The notes under the pieces are model-generated. The model was not told the origin of the DNA and did no database searches. It saw only the letters and a list, made by a program, of their open reading frames with translations. Positions 53,791-64,000 of a stretch of 64,000 bases of DNA are shown here, in pieces (within the stretch, counting starts at the first letter, position 1; the number at the start of each line of letters is the position of its first letter). Source of the DNA: Smallanthus sonchifolius (taxonomy: Eukaryota; Streptophyta; Magnoliopsida; Asterales; Asteraceae); assembly GCA_023525975.1 (NCBI GenBank), contig CM042025.1, forward strand, positions 2,991,001-3,055,000, written 5' to 3'. A program made the translations under genes and the position numbers.

Positions 53791-56675
53791 TGTAATATCC
53801 AAGATTTTTTGACATATCTTTTTCTAAAAACGTTGCCCGTGTTAGTAAATTAAAACTCGGATTCATACTAAAACTATTTCATTCAAAATAAATTTTAATT
53901 TTTAAATTATTAGTGAAACAATTCATACTTTAAACATGTATATATAAATATATATACATAAATATGTATATAAAATTCTCAAAAACTTACAAATTGTAAT
54001 CATTTAAACTTATTATATTAACTTATAATAAATTTTATAAAGCATTTTATAAAATTTATAAAATCATTTGAGAAAACTTATTAAAATTTTAAACATATAT
54101 ATATTTGATTTTATAAAAGTCCCGGGGACCAAAACTGTCAAATGCTGAAACTTGTTTTAAAACAAAAACTATATTTTTTTAACCTAAAACGTTAAACTCC
54201 AGAAACTTCAGGGACTTGTTCTGCCATAAGCTTAACTTTCAAAATCTAAACCAGTCAAGGGTTCAAGTCCACAACCCCGATTTTCTCATCCTTTTCAATC
54301 GAAATCACATTTCCGGCTAGATTCAACGAACATTGAACATCGGCTCGCGCATGCGACCACCACCCAACGCTCATCAATGCGCGGCTCCAACGGTAACCCG
54401 CGTAATGACGAGATTTAACTCGTTTAAACCCATCCGTAAACTCCCCACCTAATCTAACCTTTAATGACGAAATTGGCTATAAATATCGGTTTAGAAACCT
54501 CAGCAACATCACTCCACAACTCCTCGAACTCTCAATTCGCTCATATCGAACCTGCATTGCCGTTTGAAGCTCGCGGCAGCCGACTCTCAACCCAGACCCG
54601 TTCTCACTCGATTCTACACCATTTCAGGTAATTCTTGTGGCCATTGTACTCGTTTCATCTCCTAAATCGAAAGCCCTCTGTTTAAATCCATTAACAGAGG
54701 GCAAATCGACATGTATTTGGCGAACTTGAATTCTAGGGTTCATACGAAATTAGGGGTAATTCGGGAATGAGTTTATAAATTTCTTTTTCGGTATAAAACA
54801 ATAGCGAGGCCCGTAGCCGGGTGGTTAAGTGCGTGTGTGTGTGTCTCGACCCGGTCCCAGACCCGAGTTCGAGCCGGGTAAACCGGTTTTGCTTCCTTTT
54901 TATTTTTTCAGCCTTTTAAAACGATTTTTAATACTTTTAATAATTTTTATAAATTATGTTAAACTTTTATAAACTCAAAAATGATTTTTATTTATACTTT
55001 TACATTCTGGAACTATTTTAATTAAATAAAACTTGTAATAAATAATTCTTTAAAAAATAGTTTTAAACACTTAAAACTATAAAAATACTTTTAAAACTTT
55101 ATAAACAGGAATTATGTTAATAATCAGAAATTATAAAATTATTTTATACTTTCTGAAATAAACATATTATTTAGTTTAAACATTAAATCGATTTATAAAA
55201 TTTAGTTTAACATTTAAAATTCAAGATTTATTTATTTAAATAAATTAAACATGCGTAATTTATAAATCATAAAGTTATAAATTTATAAACATTATAAATA
55301 GATAACTTTAAATATTTATAAACTTATAAACCTTACTCGAATACTTTAACGTTGAAATTATAGACTTATAAACTTTGAAACTTTAAATTAAAATATAAAT
55401 TTTATGAAAAATGCTATTTAACATATTTGTTTAAACTTACAAATTTTACTTTAGATATTTAGACTTATAACCATTTTTCAAATAATGTTTTGTATGCTTA
55501 ATGCTTTAATCTTAAAACTATCCATATTGGTAAATTCAAATCAAGTAAATAACCTTTTGATAATTATTCATCCTTAATAATTACTTATTCTTAAATAATT
55601 ATTATTTATCCTAAATCACTATTTAGTCTTTAAATACTTTGTATTTAATAATTATTTTACTTTTGAAATAATTATTATTTATCTTTAATCCTTATCTTAA
55701 ATAATTATTCTAAACAATAATTATTTTAAACTATTAACTTATTTAAACTTTGAAATCCAAGTCTAGTATGACTCATTCAAAACCTTATTAAAACTTGACT
55801 TAAACTTTATAAACACAATCATTCCCATCTCCCACTTGGAACCCTAGTCGATCTTGAAATCCTAGATCCTTACCATAGACTTATAAGATCATACTTAAAT
55901 CTTAAAACTTGCATACTTAGGCTTATCGTGAGGATATTCTCCCTCCAAGCCTTGCAACTACTTATCCGTGTCGGATACTATTCATCATCCAAGTGAGTAT
56001 ACTTAGCCCCTTTTTTCTTTCTATGCTTTTTGGGGTGAAACATGTTCAAAATTCTTAAACTTATACAATTCTTGTACAACTATGACTACGTGTTTATTCT
56101 TATGTTAAATTTGAGACTTGTATGCTTAGATTAAACTTAAAACTAGCATATTCATTAACTTTGATCAAGCCTATGGTAACAATGATAGATCTATTGCATT
56201 TGACCAATCCACCTTGATTGATTGACCCTTCGGGGGGAGCCCTTGGTGATTGTTACTAAACCAAACTTTTAAACCTGCGGGTTATGCCTAAACATGGTTG
56301 GAGGATTGAATGTGCACAATGTCTAACATGCTTGTTTTCTCATACTTACATTATAGAATGCACAAATCATAGTGAATTGTAATACTTTTCAAATACTTGT
56401 TAAACTGTGTCAAAACCTTTGTATCTCACCAACTATTTTGTAGTTGACAGATTCTTTCATATGTTTCAGGTTTACATCATGAGACTTATTCGTGATCACA
56501 TAGGATGCTTTGGACCTAGACTACTTAAATTAAATGTTGTATTCGTATTATTCTTCCTTGTATTGAATCTTAAATTATTATTTAATGAAATATCGAAACT
56601 TTAATAGTCAACATTGTGCTATTAAACAACCGCGTCCGCCCCGACGTATAATCCGCCGTCGGTTGGGGTGTGACA
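53791..56675 (+). mobile_element. Solo LTR of a gypsy-type element, 2,885 bp
   Basis: Starts TGTAATATCC and ends GGTTGGGGTGTGACA, flanked by CTATT on both sides (53786-53790 and 56676-56680). A TATAAATATCGG box near 54478 follows a region resembling U3. The interior has no coding domain, and much of 54900-55750 is AT-rich filler. TG...CA ends plus a 5-bp target duplication and no internal region mean a solo LTR formed by recombination between two LTRs. Confidence 0.85.
54804..54880 (+). repeat. tRNA-like Pol III promoter segment inside the solo LTR
   Basis: TAGCCGGGTGG (54814-54824) resembles an A box and GAGTTCGAGCC (54865-54875) a B box, about 50 nt apart, with CCCGTAGCC...GGGTAAACC around them. 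It could be a tRNA-derived SINE head or tRNA relic. A GTGTGTGTGT tract sits between the boxes and a cloverleaf does not close, so I do not call a tRNA gene. Confidence 0.5.
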
Positions 56676-56680
56676 CTATT

Positions 56681-57939
56681 TATGAGAGCTCCACAATTAA
56701 ACACACCGTATCCAAAACAGAGCTAAGATGAATAGGATATCAATGCTCGGAATTGAGTGGTTGGAATAGAAAATATAGAAATTGGGTGATTATAATAGAA
56801 ATTTGTTGCATCATTTGAGTAAATATGTAACAAATATTTGTCTTGAATCAAACAGAGACTTTTGGTTTATCTCTTAACTTTTGTCTTAAATCAATTAGAG
56901 ACTTTTGGTTTATCTCTTAACTAATATCATGAATCAAATAGAGACTTTAGGTTTTTCTATTAGATCCATATATGGAGTTGTATTTTCTATTGAGTGTGAA
57001 TATAAAATGAATATCAAGGTTCATTTTATCAAAATATAGATTGGTAAAAATAATCACACATATGAAAGATAGAAAAACTAGATATCTTGTTGTTAACAAG
57101 TTTCATAGAATTTAGAGAGGAGCACTCTCTAATTGTTCTTCATCCACTTCATCAACTTCATCTTTTTCTACAACTCAAGAACATCATTAACCTGATGATA
57201 CCTCGGGTGTGGAGCCATTCTCCCCGCAGTAGACATACTGTTCCGGTTGTTGTACCCTGGGAGACTACTAGTAAATTTCACAAAATAGCAACATACTTTG
57301 TTTACTGGTCCGTTTTGATAATTAAATTTCCTTTTGATAAGTTTGTTGATTATACTTTTGTTTAATAATTATTTTGGTAATTATAACGAGCTCTGCCAAT
57401 TAAATTATCATGTGACATTTTTAATATCATTAAGTAGCAACACATTTTGTCTTTTAATTAGCTTTGGTGATTGTATTTTTTTTTTCTATCCAATTATAAA
57501 ATTACAAAAAAGAATTATTATCATTACTGCAGAAAAAATAAATACACATCACATAACACATGTATCTTGAAACACATCTTCCTCACCAATTTGTCCTTCC
57601 CCTAAATGTTGACGTACGCCTTCATGTGAGCTTGTGTTTTTAGTAGGTTTTTATAAATCAACGTTAGATAGATGGAAACTCACGATAATAGTGGGGCGTA
57701 AGAAGACTAGCCACAATGAGATATGTTGTACCTATATGCGTTCGTTTCTTATGATATTTATCATTATAAAAATAATAACCATTTATCGAAACAAGTCGAA
57801 CAATTAAATATATACAAATCAATGACGGTTTTAGAAATAATGATTTTTCGAAAAAGTTACAATAACAAGTTTAAAAATTATTTTTTTAGTGGGAGTACAA
57901 CAAGTAGGGAGGGGGAGGGGGAGGATTAAATAAGAAGTA
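56681..57939. other. Gene-free stretch
   Basis: AT-rich DNA. A degenerate direct repeat, AAATAGAGACTTT(T/A)GGTTT, recurs near 56843, 56891 and 56938. No gene recognised. Confidence 0.45.
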
Positions 57940-58450
57940 GTTTTTCGCTAAAAAATCTAAAAAATGACAAAAACTTTAAGAAACGATATCAAACGAACTC
58001 CGATTGAGCTAATTTCAGCGGCGTTGGAACCGTCTCGTCGAACTCTACTATCTTAGCTTTTAGGGTTTAGCTTTTAAGTTTGAATTTTAGGGTTTTAGCC
58101 TTATGGTTTAGCATAAGGGTTTAGCTTTTAAGGTTTAGATTTTATGGTTTAGGGTTTTTTTTGTGTGGGGGTGGGGGGTTTAGGTTTTTTTTTTTGGGTG
58201 GGGGTGGGGGGTTTAGGTTTTTGGGGGTGGGGGTGGGGGTTGAGGTGGGGGGTTTAGGTTTTTGGGGTGTGGTGGTTTTAGGCTTTTCGGGGTGGGGTTG
58301 GAGGGGAGGTTTAGGTTTTTGGGGGTGCGGGTGGAGGGGAGTTTATGTTTTTGGGTCCGGGGTAGGGTTCGATGAGACGGTTCCAACGTCGCCGGAATGA
58401 GCTCAATCGGAGTTCGTTTGACCCACTTCTTAGTATTTTTAGCGAAAAAC
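57940..58450. mobile_element. Foldback element with G-rich core, upstream of the RING-finger gene
   Basis: The left arm (57940-58048: GTTTTTCGCTAAAAA..., CAAACGAACTCCGATTGAGCT, GCGTTGGAACCGTCTCGTCGAAC) is mirrored at 58368-58450. The core first holds degenerate TTTAGGGTTTAGCTTTT units (58055-58160), then G-rich GGGGGTGGGGGGTTTAGG units (58160-58360). It ends about 180 bp before the ATG at 58632, so it lies in or next to the promoter. Confidence 0.75.
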
Positions 58451-58631
58451 CATTTTTTAATGAAAACGTCCCCGGAGTATGTATCGCCTGACCCATTTAT
58501 AATTTACAAAACGTTATAAACAAAATTACAACTAACAAAACAAACAAATCTGAAATCCCAAACAACGCTTCTTCATATCTCCATCGAGACAAACCCCAAA
58601 AAACCGGCGAACTGCAACCGAAGCCTCAACA

Positions 58632-61600
58632 ATGGCGGACGGCGATACTTCATCACTTCAAAACAATCCTCTCGATATCGGAAAAATGCTCCACGGGTAA
58701 TTCCTCCTATATTACCTTCTCCGATTCGTATCTGTTCAATAATCCCCAAATCTTATTCGTTTTTGTTTTTTTTTACGTATTTCTCATAATTTGATTCCAC
58801 GATGACGATCTAACAAAAGGTGCAATCATTATCGGAGACGATGCAAAGTCCGTGCTCCTTGCTGTAATCAGATATTCTCCTGCCGCCACTGTCACAATGA
58901 ATACACGGTTCCTCTTCCTCCCTCGATATTCATATCGTTGTTATGAATTTTGAATAATACCTAATTTGATTGGGCGAAATCGTTTGTGTTGTGTATAGAA
59001 CGCATTGGCAAACCCTAAGGAGCGCCATGAAATCGTTCGTCACGAAATTAAGCAAGTACTGTATTTCTGTATCTGAATTGTTATATTTTTGTGGATTATT
59101 ATTTGTTTATAATATATATGATGTAATGTATTCGATTATTCATTCTTTGGTGGTTTTCAGGTTATTTGTGAAATTTGCAGTACTGAACAGCAGGTTTGTC
59201 TCTAAACCATTAGATATGCAGTGTTCTTGAAATGATTACCTTATATGGAATATGTGAAGTGAGTGTATGTAAATGTTTTAATCTTATATGATCATTTTTT
59301 TGTGCTGATATGATAGGTTGCTCAAATATGTACCAACTGTGGAGTGAAAATGGGGGAATATTTCTGTGGAATTTGCAAGTTCTATGATGATGATGTATAA
59401 CCATTTTGTTTGTTTTCTTAGCAATAAGAGTTACTTCATATCAAAATCTTTGAACAATGTGCTGATTTCTGTTGTGTTTTTTAACTTTGCACTTTTTGAC
59501 TCAGATTTTGAAGGAACAGTTTCACTGCAATGATTGTGGAATTTGTAGGTTAGTAAGAAAAAATTAAGTGATATTGTTTGTGAATTTGTATCAGGGTGCG
59601 AATTTCTGACATGACAGAAACCTAATAAGAAATTCGCTGGTTTGGGTTTAATCTAAATGGGTTTGAGTCAGTTCTTGTCGAACTTGCCAACACAATTAGC
59701 TAAACAGGTCGGGTTTGGGTCACACTGCTGTTTTTGTGGGTTTACCTGTTTATTTTTATAGTTTTTTTGTAAATGTGTTTTATATGTAGCTTAATCCGGT
59801 TAGGCATTTTATGCCACAATTTGAAAGTTAAAAGTGAAATGGGCGGTGATTTTATGCACATTTGTATTTTTTGGTTTTAAATTTGTAATTTTACAGTATT
59901 AGTATGCAAATAAAATAAAATAATTCCTTTTAGGGTTAAACGGGCTGTGTTTGAACCCGCAAATATGCTTGTCGTGTTCGGGTTCATGTGCCTGACATGA
60001 TTTTTGGGCGCGGGCATAGTTATCAAAGGCGCACAGGCCTCGCCTGGGGCCTAGGCGCAAAAAAGGCGAGGGCCCGAGAAAAAAAAAGCGCACTTAAAAA
60101 AAATAATTAAAATATATTATGTATTGAAAAATAATGTTATTTTTCAAATAAAATAAAGAAAAGCTATTATATAACATTAAATATCATGTAATTAGTACCA
60201 AAATGTTCAAAGTCATAGACCAAAATCATCAAATACCTAGGAAATGAGCTTCAATCGGTATTGTGGACGCTTTTATAAGCTTAACTATAACCTAGGAAAT
60301 AATAATAGTAATAAAAAAGCAAAAAAAAAATAAAAAAAATTGCGACTCAGTACCCTGATGCGCGCCTCAGGCCTAAAAGCCCTTTACCTGCGCCTCACCT
60401 CAAAAAAGCGCCTAGGCGCGCGCCTCATGCTCTTTTGATAACTATGGGCGCGGGCTCGTATAAAATTTCTAAGTTTGAGTCAAGTTCGACCAACCAACTC
60501 GCAAAGACGGCCCTTTTAGCACCCCTAATTTGTATATATGGTTATTCTTTGAATTAGCCTGATGACAGAATATAAATGACTACAGAGTTGGTGGTGGTTC
60601 AAATTTCTTCCATTGCCAAAAGTGTGGTACGTGCTCATTCTTTCATGCGGTTTTCCGGCCTTTTCAATCACTTTCATATTTCATGTTGTTATACATATGC
60701 TGTTATAACAAACCTATCTAACTACAATGAACTTATGATCGAATTCGATACGCCCCACTCTTACACATTTTTTGAAGTCTGTTTTCTTGTAAGGGTGGTG
60801 ATTTGTACACCTACAGGTGCAATATCAACAACATATGGGACACAGACTATTATTGTTGTGGCTTTCACCATGCTATTGCAACACATAACACACATGAACC
60901 TTGAGTCCTTGACTTTTTTATGAAACACAGGATCATGCTTTGATGTAAAGTCGTGTGATAATCACACGTGTATTGGAAACTCTTTGAAAAATCACTGCCC
61001 TATATGTTACGAGGTATGTTAGAGGTGGCAAAATGGGCAGGGCAGCAGATTGGATAATAGTTCAAAACGGGTATTTTTGTTATGGGTTGGATTGACCCAA
61101 AACACTCTTTATCCAAAACATGTTGCATTTTATTACAAGTAATTAGTGTGTCAAATATGATTAAAAGTTATGCTAATTTCAATAATAATCTGATTTTTTA
61201 ATAACATGTTATGCATTAAAATTACACTTTTGGTGGCTTTCGGTTCGTTTGAGCCAATTCCTTTTTAGCTATTTTTTTACTCGTTTGACTCGTTAGTGAT
61301 AAAAGATAACCGAGTCGACCCATTCAAGTAAATGGGTCAATATTACCTCCATTTATCATTATAATTTTGTATTATTCCAGTTATAAATTATACGTTCTGC
61401 TTTTGATAAAAACAAGCATGCTTCTTTGGTAGTTTCTTTTTGACTCGATCAAGGCCGCAACAATTATGGTTTGTGGACACGCTATCCATCTGGATTGCTA
61501 CAATGAGTTGATCAGCCAGGATCAGTTATTTCACTATCCTTTTATCGAGTTTCAACTTTTCTAAAATAAATTATTTTCTTAACTGGTAGGGAATTGTAGT

Positions 61601-64000
61601 TTATGGATGGTAATTTCTTTGTTTTTGCAGGTACCGTTGTCCCATATGCTCAAAGTCAGTGTCTGATATGTCTAGCACATGGCAAAGATTAGACCAGGAG
61701 GTATATAATTGCTTTTGGCATACTCTGGAAATCTAATTTTAAAAACAACTGCTAAATGTTTTCAAGCATCTTCAATCTGTTATTGCACTTCTAAAAAAAT
61801 TGTTTCAAGAATGCATGACTTAATATACGGATTAATAAAGAAATTTCAATCAAGAAAGAATTATTTTAAGGGCTTTCCAGTAAAATAGCAAGATACTGTG
61901 CCTCAGTCCCAGATTATAGTAACCAACTATGGAAATTCTCTAGAATAGCAGTTAACCTTTATTTTTATTTTTCTGCAAAAATTAGCAACATTTTACATGA
62001 TTACCAGCTTAGCAGGCCATATTTTTCTTCTTCTATGGAATTTATTTTTTTGTTTTAGATTTTTAGAAATTATTATGAGTACTTGTTATTTAAATGTAAG
62101 TATAAGAGTTACTGAAAAAAAAATTCCACATAAAAAACAAAACCTGAAAAAGACAGCGTTGCTATTTTTGCAAAAAATTAGAACTATGTTGCTATTTTAG
62201 AAAATTGGGAATTGGTGCATGGTAACTTGCAATTTTATACATAAAAGACCCTTATTTAACTACATAATTATTTTTATATATTATTGTGCCTCCTGTTTAT
62301 TTGAATTTTGTAACGACAGATTGAAGCTACTGTCATGCCTGAAGAATACCGATACGAGGTAATTCTTTGTCAATTTTCTGGTTTGGCTGCCTATTTTGTT
62401 GTATGGTAATATTTCTTTTTTGTTTCCTGTGTCATATCTGGTGAATCTAGTTGGACATGATTTACTTGACAGCCCATAAATAAATTAAAAAAAAAAACTA
62501 TTTTCTTCTAACCAAAGTTTGGTCATAATTTGGCCTATGTGTTATTCTTTGGTGATGTTTTTTCTATAACAAGTCAAACTGGTAAAAGTAAAAAAGAATA
62601 GCTTAATAAGAAACCGGGTTAAAAAGGTCAAAAGTCTCCCAAAGAGTGTAATTTTATTACATAAAATTTACTAACTCAGCTTTAAAAAAAACAGAATATT
62701 ATCAAGATGTTATGATTTTAGTAATCATACTTTAACTGAGTTTAACACACTAATTATAAAAAAAATATATTAATAAAATATAGACAAAATTTATTTCAGG
62801 TTTACCCGACCTAGTACCCACCCATTTTGCCAGCTTTTTCATCATAGGAGACTTGAACCTTGGAAACACATATATTTAGTTACAACAACAACAACCATAC
62901 CCAATAAAATCCCATCAAATGGCAAAGCCACTGGCAGGGTCTGGGGAGGGTGGGATATAGGCATACCATAGTAATATAAGAAACATGTGAGGAAAACAAT
63001 TAGTTAAATACAAAGATCTAATAATATAGCGAAAGTAAGCTACCAATAACAGTGAATGGTGAAACCTTGTAAGTGGTGAGAAAGGTGAAATAAATATAAA
63101 AATAACCTATATACGCTATGCCAGGAAGAAGGTAACATGCATAGGTCAACATAAGTCTGGATAAAGCTAGGCCTGTAAGAAAAGCTAAGACAAAACTATG
63201 CCCCCATCCCACCCCCCCACCCCCCCCTAAAAATCCTTAATCCTAATTCTACGCCTCCATGAAGTCCTAGTGTCATATCCTCGACCATGTCCTCTGAGAT
63301 ATGCAAGTCCCACAAATCCTGCCTAATCTGCTCATTCCAACTCAATTTGGGTCTACCTCTACCCCTCTTTCCCTTAAACGATATTAAAGAGGAATGAATA
63401 TGCAAGAATTAGAATAGCACAAATGGAAAAGTATTTTTTTTCCCAATCACAATCTGCTTTTGGAATACATACACACTTCTGTGATGTGCCTGGCACCGCG
63501 CACACACACATATATATAGAGGGATCTTCTTTTCAGAACCGATATTATGTTGAGAACTGCGAGCACCACATAATACACTGTACCTTTTGTTTTAAGTGTA
63601 ATACATGTAGTGGTTACACATATATAGAATTCAAGTCGTGTTTTATCTCTAAGGGGTCAAACAGGTTGATGTATTTATAATGCATAAAACCTTGTAAATC
63701 ATATTGTTCAAAAAAAGATATATTGTTATTCAAATAAATATATTTGACCAAATAAAAAATTTTAAGAAAAAAAGTGATTTTTTACGGAAAAATATTTCTG
63801 GGTCGACTCAACCCACAACCCGTTTTGACCAGTACCAAGATTACTTTTTTTTATCGGTTACCCAACGTGTTTGAACCCCATCTCTATTCTAGAGTTTATG
63901 ATCACAAAAAGCTGAATTAATTTGTTCCCGCCTTGCAGATTTCTATCTTGTGTAACGACTGTCACAATACTAGCAAAGCATTCTTTCACATTTTTGGCCA
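58632..64000 (+). CDS. CHY zinc finger and RING-H2 E3 ubiquitin ligase, MIEL1/RCHY1 type (3' end outside window)
   Basis: Exons: 58632-58696, 58820-58907, 58999-59055, 59161-59193, 59317-59394, 59505-59548, 60586-60626, 60931-61013, 61433-61524, 61631-61700, 62320-62358 and 63939-64000 (partial). All introns are GT-AG and phases agree. The readable 250 residues contain a CHY zinc finger (about 23-101: CNHYRRRC, CRHCHNE, CTNCG, FCGICKFYDDD), a CTCHY finger (about 112-151: FHCNDCGICR, FFHCQKCGSC), a C3H2C3 RING (C158, C161, C177, H179, H182, C185, C197, C200) and the start of a C-terminal zinc ribbon (ILCNDCHNTSKAFFHIFG). This layout defines PIRH2/RCHY1 ligases; Arabidopsis MIEL1, which ubiquitinates MYB30/MYB96 in defence and abscisic-acid signalling, is the best-known plant example. 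The family is about 267 aa, so roughly 20 residues lie beyond the window. All zinc ligands are intact. Repeats fill introns 6, 8 and 11. Confidence 0.95.
60016..60445. mobile_element. Mutator-type MITE, 430 bp, in intron 6 of the RING gene
   Basis: Termini ATAGTTATCAAAGGCGC and TCTTTTGATAACTAT are inverted repeats with GCGC-rich subterminal parts (AGGCCTCGCC.../...GCGCCTAGGCGCGCG). GGGCGCGGGC flanks both ends (60006-60015 and 60446-60455), a 9-10 bp duplication fitting a Mutator-like transposase. It is inserted inside an older GGGTTCGGGTT-type repeat (about 59640-60530). Confidence 0.85.
61021..61360 (+). repeat. Dispersed GGGTCAAAACGGGT repeat copy (intron 8)
   Basis: Almost full unit: AGAGGTGGCAAAATGGGCAGG, ACACTCTTTATCC, AATTAGTGTGTCAAATATGA, CTTTTGGTGGCTTTCGG, CTCGTTAGTGATAAAAGATAACCGAGTCGACCC, AAGTAAATGGGTC. 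Useful as a family reference. Confidence 0.8.
62570..62850 (-). repeat. Dispersed repeat copy, reverse (intron 11)
   Basis: CAAGTCAAACTGG at the left and TACCCACCCATTTTGCCAGC at the right mirror the family tail and head; TTTAACACACTAATTATAA is the reversed GTGTGTCAAA motif. Confidence 0.65.
62880..63385 (-). mobile_element. 3' end of an RTE-type LINE (intron 11)
   Basis: On the minus strand KGKRGRGRPKLSWNEQIRQD followed by LHISEDM is the C-terminal tail of RTE-clade reverse transcriptases (GRP(K/R)L(S/T)W...L.ISEDMA.D). Downstream in that strand come CCACCCTCCCCAGACCCTGCC and a TTGTTGTTGTTGTAA end, the classic RTE 3' terminus. The reading frame breaks after DMT. A 5'-truncated insertion antisense to the host gene. 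Confidence 0.85.
63513..63600. repeat. MITE-like fragment related to 5166-5346
   Basis: TATATAGAGGGATCTTCTTTTCAGAACCGATATTATGTTGAGAACTG, then ACATAATACAC, parallels the left half of the element at 5166. The right inverted end is not found. Confidence 0.45.
63700..63890 (-). repeat. Dispersed repeat copy, reverse, partial (intron 11)
   Basis: GGGTCGACTCAACCCACAACCCGTTTTGACC and GGTTACCCAACGTGTTTGAACCCCATCTC are reversed head-side motifs, 50 bp before exon 12. Confidence 0.55.

Noticed and set aside
54804..54880. A functional tRNA gene
   Set aside because: A- and B-box-like strings are present but a (GT)n tract separates them and no acceptor stem or anticodon arm can be closed by eye.
63196..63405. 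A small minus-strand gene ending in GRGRPKLSWNE...
   Set aside because: It is the C-terminal tail of an RTE-type LINE reverse transcriptase followed by the LINE 3' end, within an intron.

Overview
This window looks like nuclear DNA of a flowering plant, most likely a eudicot. The genes have short exons split by GT-AG introns. Intergenic DNA is AT-rich and packed with Ty3/gypsy-type LTRs, Helitron ends, hAT-, Mutator- and Tourist-type miniature elements, a SINE and an RTE-type LINE tail. The style of the repeats (GGGTCAAAACGGGT-rich, AGCTCGAGC-rich and GTGTCGGGTT-rich miniature elements) made me think of Asteraceae, but that is an impression that sequence alone cannot prove. No bacterial or organellar gene blocks are present.

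Layout. 1-4.6 kb: the 3' two thirds of a decayed Ty3/gypsy element (pol with many stops, polypurine tract, 1.6-kb LTR). 4.6-15.8 kb: no intact gene; a SINE, a hAT MITE with 8-bp target duplication, a 1.9-kb foldback element, a minus-strand LTR-like block, unidentified exon remnants and Helitron ends. 15.8-29.6 kb: four intronless CC-type glutaredoxin genes (two minus, then two plus), separated by repeats and a solo LTR. 29.6-36.2 kb: repeats, including a local segmental duplication whose two copies expose a Helitron junction. 36.2-43.5 kb: a membrane-anchored ubiquitin-fold (MUB) gene with three coding exons and a probable 5'-UTR intron. Its introns host a Mutator-like foldback, a hAT MITE and a TRIM retroelement with two identical 124-bp LTRs. 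43.5-46.7 kb: nested inverted repeats. 46.7-53.2 kb: a 2.8-kb pol-less LTR retroelement next to a run of same-strand, intron-containing exon fragments from at least three unrelated genes (phosphatidylglycerophosphate synthase, peroxisomal beta-oxidation multifunctional protein, ascorbate peroxidase). 53.4-56.7 kb: a Tourist MITE and a 2.9-kb solo LTR, both with clean target duplications. 57.9-64 kb: a G-rich foldback just upstream of a CHY-zinc-finger/RING E3 ligase gene of the MIEL1/RCHY1 type. Eleven complete exons of it and part of a twelfth are visible before the window ends.

Functional picture. The six intact or near-intact genes are regulatory housekeeping or stress genes: CC-type glutaredoxins (thiol redox partners of TGA-type transcription factors), a prenylated ubiquitin-fold anchor protein, and a RING E3 ligase. 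They form no pathway or operon; the only gene cluster is the glutaredoxin array. The most unusual locus is the chimeric exon run at 50.3-52.7 kb, which looks like transposon-mediated gene capture. All calls come from reading the sequence; no alignments or database searches were run.
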